Source: a bacterium
GTDB taxonomy: Bacteria > Chloroflexota > Dormibacteria > UBA8260 > Bog-877
Direction of reading: 5' to 3'
Length of the DNA: 11,022 nucleotides
Assembly: GCA_021791455.1 (NCBI GenBank)
Contig: JAJYWM010000259.1
Coordinates: forward strand, 1 to 11,022
Shown: in pieces, positions 1-6,256 of the stretch
Layout: each line of letters begins with the position of its first letter
How positions within the stretch are numbered: the stretch's first letter is position 1
The notes under the pieces: model-generated
What the model saw: only the letters and a program-made list of their open reading frames with translations
What the model was told of the DNA's origin: nothing
Database searches by the model: none
Translations under genes and position numbers: made by a program

Positions 1-99
1 GGCGAGCTGATGGCCGACCTGGTCCTGGAGGGTCGGCCGCTGCGGCCGATCGGGCCGCTGGAGGCGTCCCGCCTTATGGAGGTGAGCGGCGGCCTCTGA
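1..99 (+). CDS. C-terminal end of a monomeric sarcosine oxidase-like FAD oxidoreductase (5' end outside window)
   Basis: Frame 1 is open from the window edge to a TGA at 97-99 and encodes 32 residues, beginning GELMADLVLEGR and including PIGPLEASRL. This matches the C-terminal tail of the sarcosine oxidase-type flavoprotein at 9423-10559 (GEIMAELALDGR, then PIAPLQASRF): about 15 of 25 aligned residues are identical by eye, without gaps. In that family this tail follows the GHGFK motif that closes the flavin site and holds the last helix of the FAD domain. The gene is therefore probably a paralogue in the DAO superfamily. It would oxidise an N-methyl or secondary amino acid with FAD, but the substrate-binding part lies outside the window. 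It is convergent with the reductase gene ending at 555. The family call rests on a short tail, so it is moderate; the reading frame is fairly secure. Confidence 0.6.
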   Translation, partial: GELMADLVLEGRPLRPIGPLEASRLMEVSGGL

Positions 100-172
100 G
101 TGGTGCGCAGAGACCCAGGACTGCGGACCGGAGGTGCCGGGGAGGGGGTGTCTGGGAGCAGAAGGTGAGAAC

Positions 173-186
173 CGTTGGTGCCAACG
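173..186. repeat. Perfect inverted repeat CGTTGG-TG-CCAACG
   Basis: Two 6-base arms with a 2-base centre lie in the gap between convergent genes. The small centre rules out a full hairpin, so a protein-binding site is the more likely role if it has one. A dyad of this size is expected roughly once by chance in a stretch this long, so weight is low. Confidence 0.25.
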
Positions 187-516
187 ACGGGCACGCGACC
201 CGGCGCCCGGCCCGCTGGGGGCGGATCAGCGGTCAGAGCCGAGGGCGGTGCACGATGCCCGAAGATCCTGACTACGCGATTTAGCCGTCGGCCCTCCGCC
301 CGACGCGCGGCCCGGGAGGCGCCTTCTCACGTCCCCAGGAGGACAGGCCCGACTGGCCGGTTCACCCATCGGCTGCCCGGCGCCTCTTCCAGGCAGGGAG
401 GGCTCCGGGTCGAACGCCACCGTGCGTCCAGTCGGTGGACGTGCCCTGCTCGGTCGGAGTGGCGGTTCTGGCGGGCGCGATGGCTCTCATCGCCCCTCGC
501 CGCTAGTTCCTGCCGC

Positions 517-534
517 CTTGCGGCGCTTGCGGCG
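517..534. repeat. Tandem duplication of a 9-base unit
   Basis: CTTGCGGCG occurs twice head to tail, next to the 8-base palindrome GGCGCGCC (531-538). The region lies just past the 3' end of the reductase gene. It also forms a 5-bp stem, GCCGC/GCGGC (512-516 with 520-524), without a following T run, so it is at best a weak terminator on either strand. Confidence 0.35.
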
Positions 535-554
535 CGCCGGTGAGCCGACCTCCT

Positions 555-1469
555 TCAGCCAGCGGCGAGGACCCGGGCAGCACTGGCCAGGTCGAAGACG
601 GCTGAACCCACGCTCTTCATCACCGTCAGCTTCCCTTGGTCGGCCGGGGCGCTGTCCCGGAGCGACCGCACCCGGGCCGGATCCAGCCTGCCCTCCGCCA
701 TAGGGATGAGGAAGTCACCGGCCTCAGAGAGGCAACCCTCAAGCGTGTCCGCGTACAGGCACGCGGCCTCGACCACATCGGTCGCGAGCTCGCGCCGGTC
801 GGGGCGGAAGGCACCCACGGCGTTGATGTGGCAGTGGGGGCGGAGGCCGGCTGCTCCGAGAAGCGGGGTTGGACTGGACGTGGCGAGGGTGATCACGTCG
901 GCTTCTCGGGCGGCATCCTGGAGGTCCAACGCTACGCGCACGTCAAGATCCGGATGCCGTTGACACACCCAGCCGCGCAGGTCGTCGGCCAGCGCGGCGG
1001 TCCGGTTCCAAAGCGTCAGGCGGGTGATGGGCCTCACGGAAAGGACCGCCTCGATCTGCGACCGAGCCTGGGCGCCAGCCCCCACCATGAGGAAGGTCCG
1101 AGCGGTGGGAAGGGAGAGACGCCGGGTGGCCGACCCGGCGATGGCGGCGGTCCGGATCGCGGTCAGGGACGGTCCATCCACCACCCCGAGTAGCTTTCCT
1201 GTGCCCTCCTCGAAGGCCACGACGGCTCCCTGGATGGTCGGGAGTCCGCGGCTGCGGTTGCCTTCCACCACCGATATGATCTTCATCCCGACGCACCCCG
1301 CCGCGTACCCGGGCATGATCGCCAGCGGCGTGGCCTCGGTACCGCGAAACTGGCGGCCGTCGGTACCCGCCTGACCGTGGGCAAGCTGCTCCAGAGTCTG
1401 ATCGACCACCTCCATGGCCGTCAGCGGCGGAAGCGCCCGCGCCACCTCCTCCGCGCTGAACCACCTCAC
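555..1469 (-). CDS. Ornithine cyclodeaminase/mu-crystallin family protein (probable cyclic imino-acid reductase)
   Basis: The 304-residue protein has the OCD/mu-crystallin fold: an N-terminal substrate domain and a central Rossmann domain for NAD(P). Visible landmarks are GMKI with K63, TAIRTAA with R106 (substrate carboxylate contacts in the family), the dinucleotide loop VGAGAQAR (129-136), NAVGAFRPDRREL (216-228), EAGD (249-252) and TVMKSVGSAVFDLASA (282-297). Members include ornithine cyclodeaminase, archaeal alanine dehydrogenase, ketimine reductases and the pyrroline-2-carboxylate reductase of hydroxyproline catabolism. GAFRPDRREL plus EAGD look more like the reductases. A proline dehydrogenase and a D-amino-acid dehydrogenase nearby favour pyrroline-2-carboxylate to L-proline, which is inference. 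The C terminus stops slightly early for the family. Translation appears to start at a GTG directly after, and in frame with, the TAG of the upstream ABC ATPase gene, so expression is probably coupled. There is no strong ribosome binding site of its own. Confidence 0.85.
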   Translation of the reverse strand: MRWFSAEEVARALPPLTAMEVVDQTLEQLAHGQAGTDGRQFRGTEATPLAIMPGYAAGCVGMKIISVVEGNRSRGLPTIQGAVVAFEEGTGKLLGVVDGPSLTAIRTAAIAGSATRRLSLPTARTFLMVGAGAQARSQIEAVLSVRPITRLTLWNRTAALADDLRGWVCQRHPDLDVRVALDLQDAAREADVITLATSSPTPLLGAAGLRPHCHINAVGAFRPDRRELATDVVEAACLYADTLEGCLSEAGDFLIPMAEGRLDPARVRSLRDSAPADQGKLTVMKSVGSAVFDLASAARVLAAG

Positions 1470-2195
1470 CTATTCGTCATCTCCCAATCCGTGGCCGAGG
1501 TAGGCCATGCGGACGTGATCATCGCTCAGCAGCTGGGTTGCCGGCCCTTCGAGGACGACGCGTCCCAGTTCGAGCACGTAGCCCCGGGAGGCCACCTGCA
1601 GCGCGCGGTGCACGTTCTGCTCAACCAGCAGCACCGCGATTCCACTGGCGGCAATCTGCTGAATCACGGAGAAGATCTGGTCGGCAACCAGAGGGGCGAG
1701 TCCCAGCGAAGGCTCGTCCAGCATCAGCACCCTGGGGTCGGCCATCAGGCCCCGCCCCAGAGCGAGCATCTGCTGTTCGCCGCCCGAGAGGGTGCCAGCC
1801 AGCGACCCCATCTTCGGCGAAAGGGCCGGAAAGACCTCCAGAACGTTGGTCATCGCGCCTTCCAGTTCGCCCTGCGGGCGACAGAACCCCCCGAGCAGGA
1901 GGTTTTCCCGCACGGTCAAGGCGGAGAAGATCTGGCGGCCCTCCGGAACGAGCGTCAGCCGTCGGCGTGCCACTTGGTGCGCGGGCAGGCCCCCGATGGA
2001 CCGGCCATCCAGCTCCACTTTGCCCGCCGCTGGCCGCACCAGCCCCGCCAGACTGTTGAGGGTTGAGCTCTTTCCAGCTCCGTTGGCGCCGAGAATGGTC
2101 ACGCACTCGCCCTCGTCCACGTGCAGGTCCACGCCTTCCACGGCCCGGATGGCGCCGTAGGTGACCACCAAGCCGTGCACCTCGAGGGCGGTCAT
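1470..2195 (-). CDS. livF: Branched-chain amino acid-type ABC transporter ATP-binding protein LivF
   Basis: This 241-residue cytoplasmic ATPase would power the importer encoded upstream, pairing with LivG beneath the LivH/LivM membrane core. It has the Walker A loop GANGAGKSS (36-44), a Q-loop glutamine in EGRQIF (Q88), the ABC signature LSGGEQQ (136-142) and Walker B VLMLDEP (156-162). LLVEQN (189-194) has Gln where most ABC proteins have the switch His; this substitution is typical of LivF and separates it from LivG. Length is normal for LivF (about 235-240). The ATG overlaps the livG stop as ATGA (2195-2192), implying coupled translation. Its TAG stop is followed at once by the in-frame GTG of the OCD-family gene. 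The transported compound cannot be read from this subunit; HAAT-family importers carry leucine, proline, amides, urea and other small solutes. Confidence 0.95.
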   Translation of the reverse strand: MTALEVHGLVVTYGAIRAVEGVDLHVDEGECVTILGANGAGKSSTLNSLAGLVRPAAGKVELDGRSIGGLPAHQVARRRLTLVPEGRQIFSALTVRENLLLGGFCRPQGELEGAMTNVLEVFPALSPKMGSLAGTLSGGEQQMLALGRGLMADPRVLMLDEPSLGLAPLVADQIFSVIQQIAASGIAVLLVEQNVHRALQVASRGYVLELGRVVLEGPATQLLSDDHVRMAYLGHGLGDDE

Positions 2196-2968
2196 CCGGG
2201 CGGACCACCGAGGTACGCGGCTATCACCTCCGGATTGGTCTGGATCTCGGTGGGCGCTCCCTCGGCGATCAAACGGCCGAAATTCAGCACCACCACCTTG
2301 TCGCAGACCGACATCACCACGCGCATGTCATGCTCGACCAGGAGCACGGTGACGCCTCGCTCCTGACTGCGGCCCCCCAGGCTGCCGAGGGCGCGGCCCT
2401 CCACGGCGTCCATGCCCGCCGCAGGCTCGTCCAGCAGCAGCAGAAGAGGCCGACTGGCGAGTGCCCGCGCGATCTCCAGGCGGCGCTGGTCACCGTAGGG
2501 GAGCGAACTAGGCAGGGCCTGTGGGTCCAGGTGCTGGAGCCCGACGAACTCCAGAAGGCTCTCGACCCGGGAGAGGGCGGCGCCCTCCTCCCGGTGGAAG
2601 CGCGGGGTGTGAAGCGCGGAGTCGAGCAGGTTCTCACGGATCCGCCGGTGCTCCCCCACCAGCACGTTGTCGGCGACGGACAGGGTGCGGAAGAGGCGGA
2701 TGTTCTGGAAGGTGCGGGCCAGGCCCAGTGCCGCCACCCGGTGAGCCGGCAGTCCTCTCAGGCTGCGCCCCGCGACCCGGATCTCCCCGTGGTAGTTGCG
2801 GACGATTCCGGAGATGGCGTTGAACAGCGATGTCTTGCCGGCACCGTTGGGTCCGATCAGCCCCACGATCTGGCCGGGAGCCACCTCGAAGGAGCAGCCG
2901 GCCACCGCCTGCACCCCTCCGAACTGGACCCTGACATCCTGGACCGACAGAATCGGCTCAGGGGCCAC
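2192..2968 (-). CDS. livG: Branched-chain amino acid-type ABC transporter ATP-binding protein LivG
   Basis: The second ATPase of the importer, 258 residues from the start chosen here. Walker A is GPNGAGKTS (39-47), the Q-loop is in TFQNI (Q88), the signature region is LPYGDQRRLEIARAL (156-170, the LivG form that lacks LSGGQ), Walker B is LLLLLDEP (175-182) and the switch histidine is in VEHDM (H213). The C-terminal GAPTEI, then VIAAYLGG, is usual for LivG. The frame is open further upstream to 3094, but that extension lies inside livM and is not LivG-like. I chose the GTG at 2968 because GGAAGG lies five bases upstream; a GTG at 2974 is the alternative. This start overlaps the end of livM by 11 bases, and the stop overlaps the livF start. 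The order binding protein-H-M-G-F is the classical liv arrangement. Confidence 0.94.
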   Translation of the reverse strand: MAPEPILSVQDVRVQFGGVQAVAGCSFEVAPGQIVGLIGPNGAGKTSLFNAISGIVRNYHGEIRVAGRSLRGLPAHRVAALGLARTFQNIRLFRTLSVADNVLVGEHRRIRENLLDSALHTPRFHREEGAALSRVESLLEFVGLQHLDPQALPSSLPYGDQRRLEIARALASRPLLLLLDEPAAGMDAVEGRALGSLGGRSQERGVTVLLVEHDMRVVMSVCDKVVVLNFGRLIAEGAPTEIQTNPEVIAAYLGGPPG

Positions 2969-4010
2969 TTTCACCTTCCGTCTGAGCGGCGGCTGCCACT
3001 GGGGGCGCGGAGCGGCGCAGCCGCGGAGGCTTGGGCCGATAGGGCACCAGCCCGGCCGGACGCACCAACACCACGAGGAGCAGAAGGGCGGCAAAGATCA
3101 CCCCAGACAGGGTGCCGGTGTAGGCCGAAAGCCACTCGGCGATGACCACGTACAGCACCCCTCCGAGCACGACCCCGGCGATCGAGCCCATGCCGCCTAG
3201 CACGACCACCGCGACGGCGAAGAAGGACGCGTTGAAGGTGAAGCTTTCCGGCGAGACCAGCTGGTCCTTGGCGGCGAAGAGTGCTCCCGCCAGGCCGGCC
3301 CAAACCGAGCCCAGCATGTAGGCGTAAAGCTTGAAACGAATCACGCCGATCCCTGAGCTCGCTGCGGCCAGCTCATCGTCCTTGATGCTTGCCCAGGCCC
3401 GGCCCAGGCGGGAGCTGCGCAGCCCCATGGTCACCAGGGCGGCCACCAGCAGCAACGCCAGGGCCAGCGGGTAGAAGTCGATGGGCGCGATGAATGGGTG
3501 CCCGAAGAGCGTCGGATTGTGCCAGCCGTACAGCCCGTTGTAGCCGCCGGTGATGGCGGAGAGGTTCTGGGCGGCGTAGTAGACGATGCCCCCGAATCCG
3601 AGGGTCATGATGGCCAGATAGTCGCCCCGAACCCGGAGGGTCGGAAAGCCGATGACGGCGCTGGCGACCACTGCGAGCAGCGCCCCGAGGGGCAGCGTCT
3701 CCCAAAGGGTGAACCCGTGGTAGAGGGCGGCGTTGGCGAAGACGTAGCCGCCGATGGCGTAGAACGCCATGTATCCCAGGTCCAGGAGGCCGGCAAACCC
3801 GATCACCACGTTGAGCCCGACGCCGATCGTCCCCCAGAGCGCCATGTCGGTCCAGATGTCAGGGTAGTAGCTGCCACCGAGGACGTACGGGGCGAGCGCG
3901 AAGGCGACGCAGATGACGCCCACGCCGATCCGCACCCCGCGACCACGGACCAACCGTGAACCCCGTCCCCAGGCCCGGAGTTCCCGCAGCGAAGTTACGA
4001 TCACATTCAC
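2958..4010 (-). CDS. livM: Branched-chain amino acid-type ABC transporter permease LivM
   Basis: This 350-residue integral membrane protein forms half of the translocation channel with LivH. Hydrophobic spans recur along it, for example about residues 28-45, 56-76, 81-96, 104-122, 132-148, 180-197, 232-247, 262-293 and 301-317. Family landmarks are NVVIGFAGLLDLGYMAFYAIGGY (67-89), the ATPase-contacting cytoplasmic loop SRLGRAWASIKDDELAAASSGI (200-221), LGGMGSIAGVVLG (271-283) and the closing RPAGL (317-321). A basic, Arg-rich N-terminal segment precedes the first span, and a polar tail of about 30 residues follows the last. The GTG start overlaps the livH stop as GTGA (4010-4007), and the stop lies within the first codons of livG. 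Translational coupling along the operon is therefore likely. Confidence 0.94.
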   Translation of the reverse strand: MNVIVTSLRELRAWGRGSRLVRGRGVRIGVGVICVAFALAPYVLGGSYYPDIWTDMALWGTIGVGLNVVIGFAGLLDLGYMAFYAIGGYVFANAALYHGFTLWETLPLGALLAVVASAVIGFPTLRVRGDYLAIMTLGFGGIVYYAAQNLSAITGGYNGLYGWHNPTLFGHPFIAPIDFYPLALALLLVAALVTMGLRSSRLGRAWASIKDDELAAASSGIGVIRFKLYAYMLGSVWAGLAGALFAAKDQLVSPESFTFNASFFAVAVVVLGGMGSIAGVVLGGVLYVVIAEWLSAYTGTLSGVIFAALLLLVVLVRPAGLVPYRPKPPRLRRSAPPVAAAAQTEGESGP

Positions 4011-4915
4011 GCGCGGTCCGCGACCCGCTCACCGAGGATGCCTTGGGGACGGAACGCTAGCACGGCGATGAGGATCCCGAAGACCACCGCCTCCTGCCAC
4101 TGGTTGGGGAGGACCACAGTGGCGAAGCTGGAGAACACTCCCACCGTGAGTCCGCCCACCAGAGCTCCCGGGACGTTGCCGATGCCGCCCAGGACGGCGG
4201 CGGTGAAGGCCACCAGACCGCCGAACTCCCCCATGTTGTAGGTCACGGTGCCGTAGTTGATGCCGAACAGCACCCCGGCCACCGCCGCCATAGCGCCCCC
4301 GAGCATGAAGGTGATGGTGACTATGCGAGTCGTGTTGATCCCCATGAGCGGCGCGCTGCGGGTGTTGGCGGCGATGGCCCTCATGGCCCGCCCGGTCTTG
4401 GTGTGCTGCACGTAGAGGTTGGTTGCCACCATGAGGACGATTGCCACCACGGCGATCATCACCTCGGTGGGGGTGATGGTCACCGGTCCGAGGTTCCACG
4501 GCGTGGTGGTGAGCACCTGCGGGTAGGTTATGGGCTGGGCCCCGGTCACCACCTGGATGATGCTGATCACCAGGAAGAACACCGCCAGTGAACTGACCAG
4601 TGGAGTGAGGGGGGGGGCGTTCCGCAGGGGCCGGTAGGCCACCCTCTCCACCAGGTAGGCGGCAGCCGCCGTCGCCAGGGCGGAGCAGACCACTGCCGCC
4701 AGGAGGCCGACTATGGGATTGCGGGTGGCGAAGGTCCCGAGCAGCCCGAACACGGCCACGCCGAGGTAGGCGCCGAGCTCGTAGAGGGCTCCCTGGGCGA
4801 AGTTGATCAGCCGGATGATCCCGTACACCATGGTGTAGCCGAGGGCGATGAGCCCGTACACGGAACCCACCACCAGCCCGTTCACGATCTGCTGGAGGAT
4901 CTCGGACGGGCTCAT
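4007..4915 (-). CDS. livH: Branched-chain amino acid-type ABC transporter permease LivH
   Basis: A 302-residue membrane permease, partner of LivM. The N terminus IVNGLVVGSVYGLIALGYTMVYGIIRLINFAQG (10-42) is a hallmark of LivH. Others are YRPLRNAPPLTPLVSSLAV (94-112), the coupling loop TKTGRAMRAIAANTRSAPLMGIN (172-194), LGGIGNVPGALVGG (242-255) and the terminal FRPQGILG (288-295). Length fits the family (about 290-310). The ATG lies 52 bases after the binding-protein gene. A GAGG about ten bases upstream is a modest ribosome binding site, and I see no clear terminator in the gap, so it is probably co-transcribed. The gene contains a run of nine C on its coding strand (plus-strand G at 4609-4617) encoding part of NAPPL, with the frame intact across it. 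Confidence 0.95.
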   Translation of the reverse strand: MSPSEILQQIVNGLVVGSVYGLIALGYTMVYGIIRLINFAQGALYELGAYLGVAVFGLLGTFATRNPIVGLLAAVVCSALATAAAAYLVERVAYRPLRNAPPLTPLVSSLAVFFLVISIIQVVTGAQPITYPQVLTTTPWNLGPVTITPTEVMIAVVAIVLMVATNLYVQHTKTGRAMRAIAANTRSAPLMGINTTRIVTITFMLGGAMAAVAGVLFGINYGTVTYNMGEFGGLVAFTAAVLGGIGNVPGALVGGLTVGVFSSFATVVLPNQWQEAVVFGILIAVLAFRPQGILGERVADRA

Positions 4916-4967
4916 CGCCCCGCGACCTCGCCTTCCGGCCGATGCCTACTTCTGCCCAGACCCTCCG

Positions 4968-6137
4968 CTATGCGTTGGGGTTCCAGTCCACGGTGCTGCT
5001 GCCGTCCGGCTGCACCTTGTAGATCAGGTACTGGGGTGTGACGTTGTTGCCCACGCTGTCGAAGTTGATAACGCCGGTGATCCCCTTGTAGTCGTGCACC
5101 GCGGCCAGGCCCCTGATGATCGCGGCGGGCGAGTCCGAGCCGACGGTCTGGACCACGTGGCCGAGGAGTTCCATGGCGTCGTAGCTGTAGCCGGCGAACT
5201 CGGTCGGCTGGTTGCCGTACTTCTTGACGTAGTCCGAGACGAAGGTCTTGGAGGTGGCCAGGTCCTGCGGCGCCGGCTCGCTGGAGAGGTAGGCCCCCAC
5301 GGTGGCGCTCCCGCCGGTCTGATAGAAGAGTGGGCCGATGGTCCCGTCGTCAGAGATGAACGGGGCGGTGATGCCCAGGCTGCGCGCCTGCTTCACCAGC
5401 AACCCCGCCGCAGGGTTGAAGCCGCCGAACTGGATGATGCCGGGATTCAGCCCCTTGATCTGCGTCAGCAGCGAAGTGAAGTCGGTGGCCGAGGCGTTCA
5501 CCCCCTGCGACGAGAGCACCGTGCCGCCGAGCTTGGCGAAGTTCTGGGCGAAGTACTGGGACACACCTTGGCCGTACGTCTCCTCGTCATTGATGGCGAC
5601 TGCCGTCCGGACGTGCAGGACCTTGTAGGCGAACTCCGCCTCGACCTGCCCCTGGAAGTTGTCCGTGCCGCAGATCCGGAAGACGTTCTTGAAGCCCTGA
5701 AGGGTGAGCTGAGGGTTGGTCGAGGCGGCCGAAACCATCGGGATGCCCGCCTGGTGCAGGATCCCCGAGGCGGGTATCGAGATGTCCGAGTTGAAGAACC
5801 CGATCACCGCGTTCACCTTGTCGGAAACGAACAGGTGAGCGCAGGCGATCCCGGTCGCCGGGTCTGCCTTGGTGTCACACTGGACGATCTGGATCTTGTG
5901 GCCGGCCACCCCGCCCTGGGCGTTGAGGGAGTCCGCCGCCATGGTCACCGCGTTCAGGTCGCTGACCCCGTAGGTCGCCTCCGACCCGGTCAGGGGGTTG
6001 GCGAACCCCACCACGAATGGGCTCTTGGACGTCGATGTCGACGGTGACCCCCCGCAAGCGGCCACCACCAGGGCAAGAACTCCGGCACCAGCCATCAGCG
6101 ACACGGGGCGCACGACCCTTCCCAGCAACCCTCCCAT
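4968..6137 (-). CDS. Substrate-binding lipoprotein of the Liv-type ABC importer
   Basis: A 389-residue type I periplasmic-binding-fold protein (Peripla_BP_6/LivJ-like) that captures substrate outside the membrane for LivHM. The N terminus has positive residues (R7, R10), a hydrophobic core and a lipobox VAAC with C28 as the lipidated residue, followed by a Ser/Thr linker, typical of Gram-positive lipoproteins. The mature part starts FVVGFANPLTGSEATYG (about 41-57), the standard opening of the family, and has VNAVIGFFNSDISIPASGIL, then PMVSAASTNPQLT, and GYSYDAMELLGHVV near the C terminus. Ligand cannot be assigned by eye; the neighbouring genes suggest an amino or imino acid. The ATG is supported by GGAGGG eight bases upstream (6146-6151). 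It is the first gene of the operon and has a convincing promoter 50-90 bases upstream. The lack of LivK/BraC-specific features leaves the symbol open. Confidence 0.93.
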   Translation of the reverse strand: MGGLLGRVVRPVSLMAGAGVLALVVAACGGSPSTSTSKSPFVVGFANPLTGSEATYGVSDLNAVTMAADSLNAQGGVAGHKIQIVQCDTKADPATGIACAHLFVSDKVNAVIGFFNSDISIPASGILHQAGIPMVSAASTNPQLTLQGFKNVFRICGTDNFQGQVEAEFAYKVLHVRTAVAINDEETYGQGVSQYFAQNFAKLGGTVLSSQGVNASATDFTSLLTQIKGLNPGIIQFGGFNPAAGLLVKQARSLGITAPFISDDGTIGPLFYQTGGSATVGAYLSSEPAPQDLATSKTFVSDYVKKYGNQPTEFAGYSYDAMELLGHVVQTVGSDSPAAIIRGLAAVHDYKGITGVINFDSVGNNVTPQYLIYKVQPDGSSTVDWNPNA

Positions 6138-6168
6138 GAACTTCGCCCTCCATAATCGATCTACGCCA

Positions 6169-6180
6169 CCAGGTGCCTGG
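6169..6180. promoter_or_regulatory. Perfect dyad CCAGG-TG-CCTGG in the importer leader
   Basis: Two 5-base arms, CCAGG and CCTGG, separated by TG, sit between the predicted transcription start of the importer operon and its first codon. The loop is too small for a full hairpin, so if functional it would more likely be a second protein-binding site. It may be chance. Confidence 0.25.
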
Positions 6181-6189
6181 CCTGGAGTG

Positions 6190-6226
6190 CTCTGTGTTAT
6201 ATAGAACAGCTAGTCGCGTGAGTCAA
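6190..6226 (-). promoter_or_regulatory. Sigma70-type promoter of the importer operon
   Basis: Read on the minus strand there is TTGACT (6226-6221), a 17-base spacer and TATATA (6203-6198). This is close to the TTGACA/TATAAT consensus with ideal spacing. A start site around 6190-6192 would leave a 5' leader of about 53 bases before the binding-protein ATG at 6137. The stretch is conspicuously AT-rich for this genome. The match is by eye; no transcript data are available. Confidence 0.75.
6192..6209. promoter_or_regulatory. Putative GntR-family operator overlapping the -10 element
   Basis: An AT-rich dyad lies directly over the -10 hexamer of the importer promoter and just upstream of the gntR gene. 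It can be read in two registers: TGTT-N-TATA-N-AACA (6195-6208, 12 of 14 positions symmetric) or CTGT-NN-TATATA-NN-ACAG (6192-6209). FCD-subfamily GntR regulators commonly bind short dyads of this sort near their own genes. A protein bound here would block RNA polymerase on the importer operon, and perhaps on gntR too. The assignment to the adjacent regulator is inference. Confidence 0.6.
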
Positions 6227-6256
6227 GACCCAAGCCTCTCGGTACCTGGAGAAGCG

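Larger units (their letters stand above)
100..554. other. Intergenic region between convergent genes, no supported gene
   Basis: These 455 bases separate two converging genes. Open frames exist on both strands, but they translate to arginine/proline/glycine-rich sequence with no recognisable domain and no good ribosome binding site, as expected by chance in GC-rich DNA. I see no tRNA, no insertion-sequence ends and no canonical terminator (no GC stem followed by a T run). Small structures present are a perfect 6-bp-arm dyad at 173-186, a 9-base tandem duplication at 517-534 (unit CTTGCGGCG), and a 5-bp stem with a 3-base loop at 512-524. A gap this long is unusual here, since other neighbours overlap or sit within about 120 bases. 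It may be a decayed gene or the edge of a rearrangement. Confidence 0.6.

Noticed and set aside
512..524. Small hairpin as a terminator between the convergent genes
   Set aside because: The stem is only five base pairs with a three-base loop, and no T run follows on either strand.
175..543. 122-codon plus-strand frame and shorter frames in the intergenic region
   Set aside because: Arg/Pro/Ser-rich, no domain, no convincing ribosome site. A short hydrophobic stretch in another frame near 441-500 ends after about 20 codons and has no supported start.
2969..3094. N-terminal extension of livG to an upstream start at 3094
   Set aside because: The added residues are Cys/Trp/Pro/Arg-rich, lie inside livM and do not resemble LivG. 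The GTG at 2968 has a ribosome binding site and gives normal length.
2330..3145. 271-codon plus-strand frame antisense to livG and livM
   Set aside because: It covers clear ABC ATPase and permease genes on the minus strand, and its translation shows no family features.
4848..6047. Long open frame (399 codons) on the plus strand, antisense to the binding-protein gene
   Set aside because: It mirrors the codon pattern of the well-supported lipoprotein gene on the other strand, is rich in Arg/Gly/Val/His, and has no recognisable domain. It is a GC-rich shadow.
6173..6256. Upstream GTG starts for gntR at 6173 and 6218
   Set aside because: They would place coding sequence across the importer promoter and dyad and add a tail not seen in FCD regulators. 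GTG 6257 has a good GGAG at proper spacing. The 6218 start cannot be excluded.
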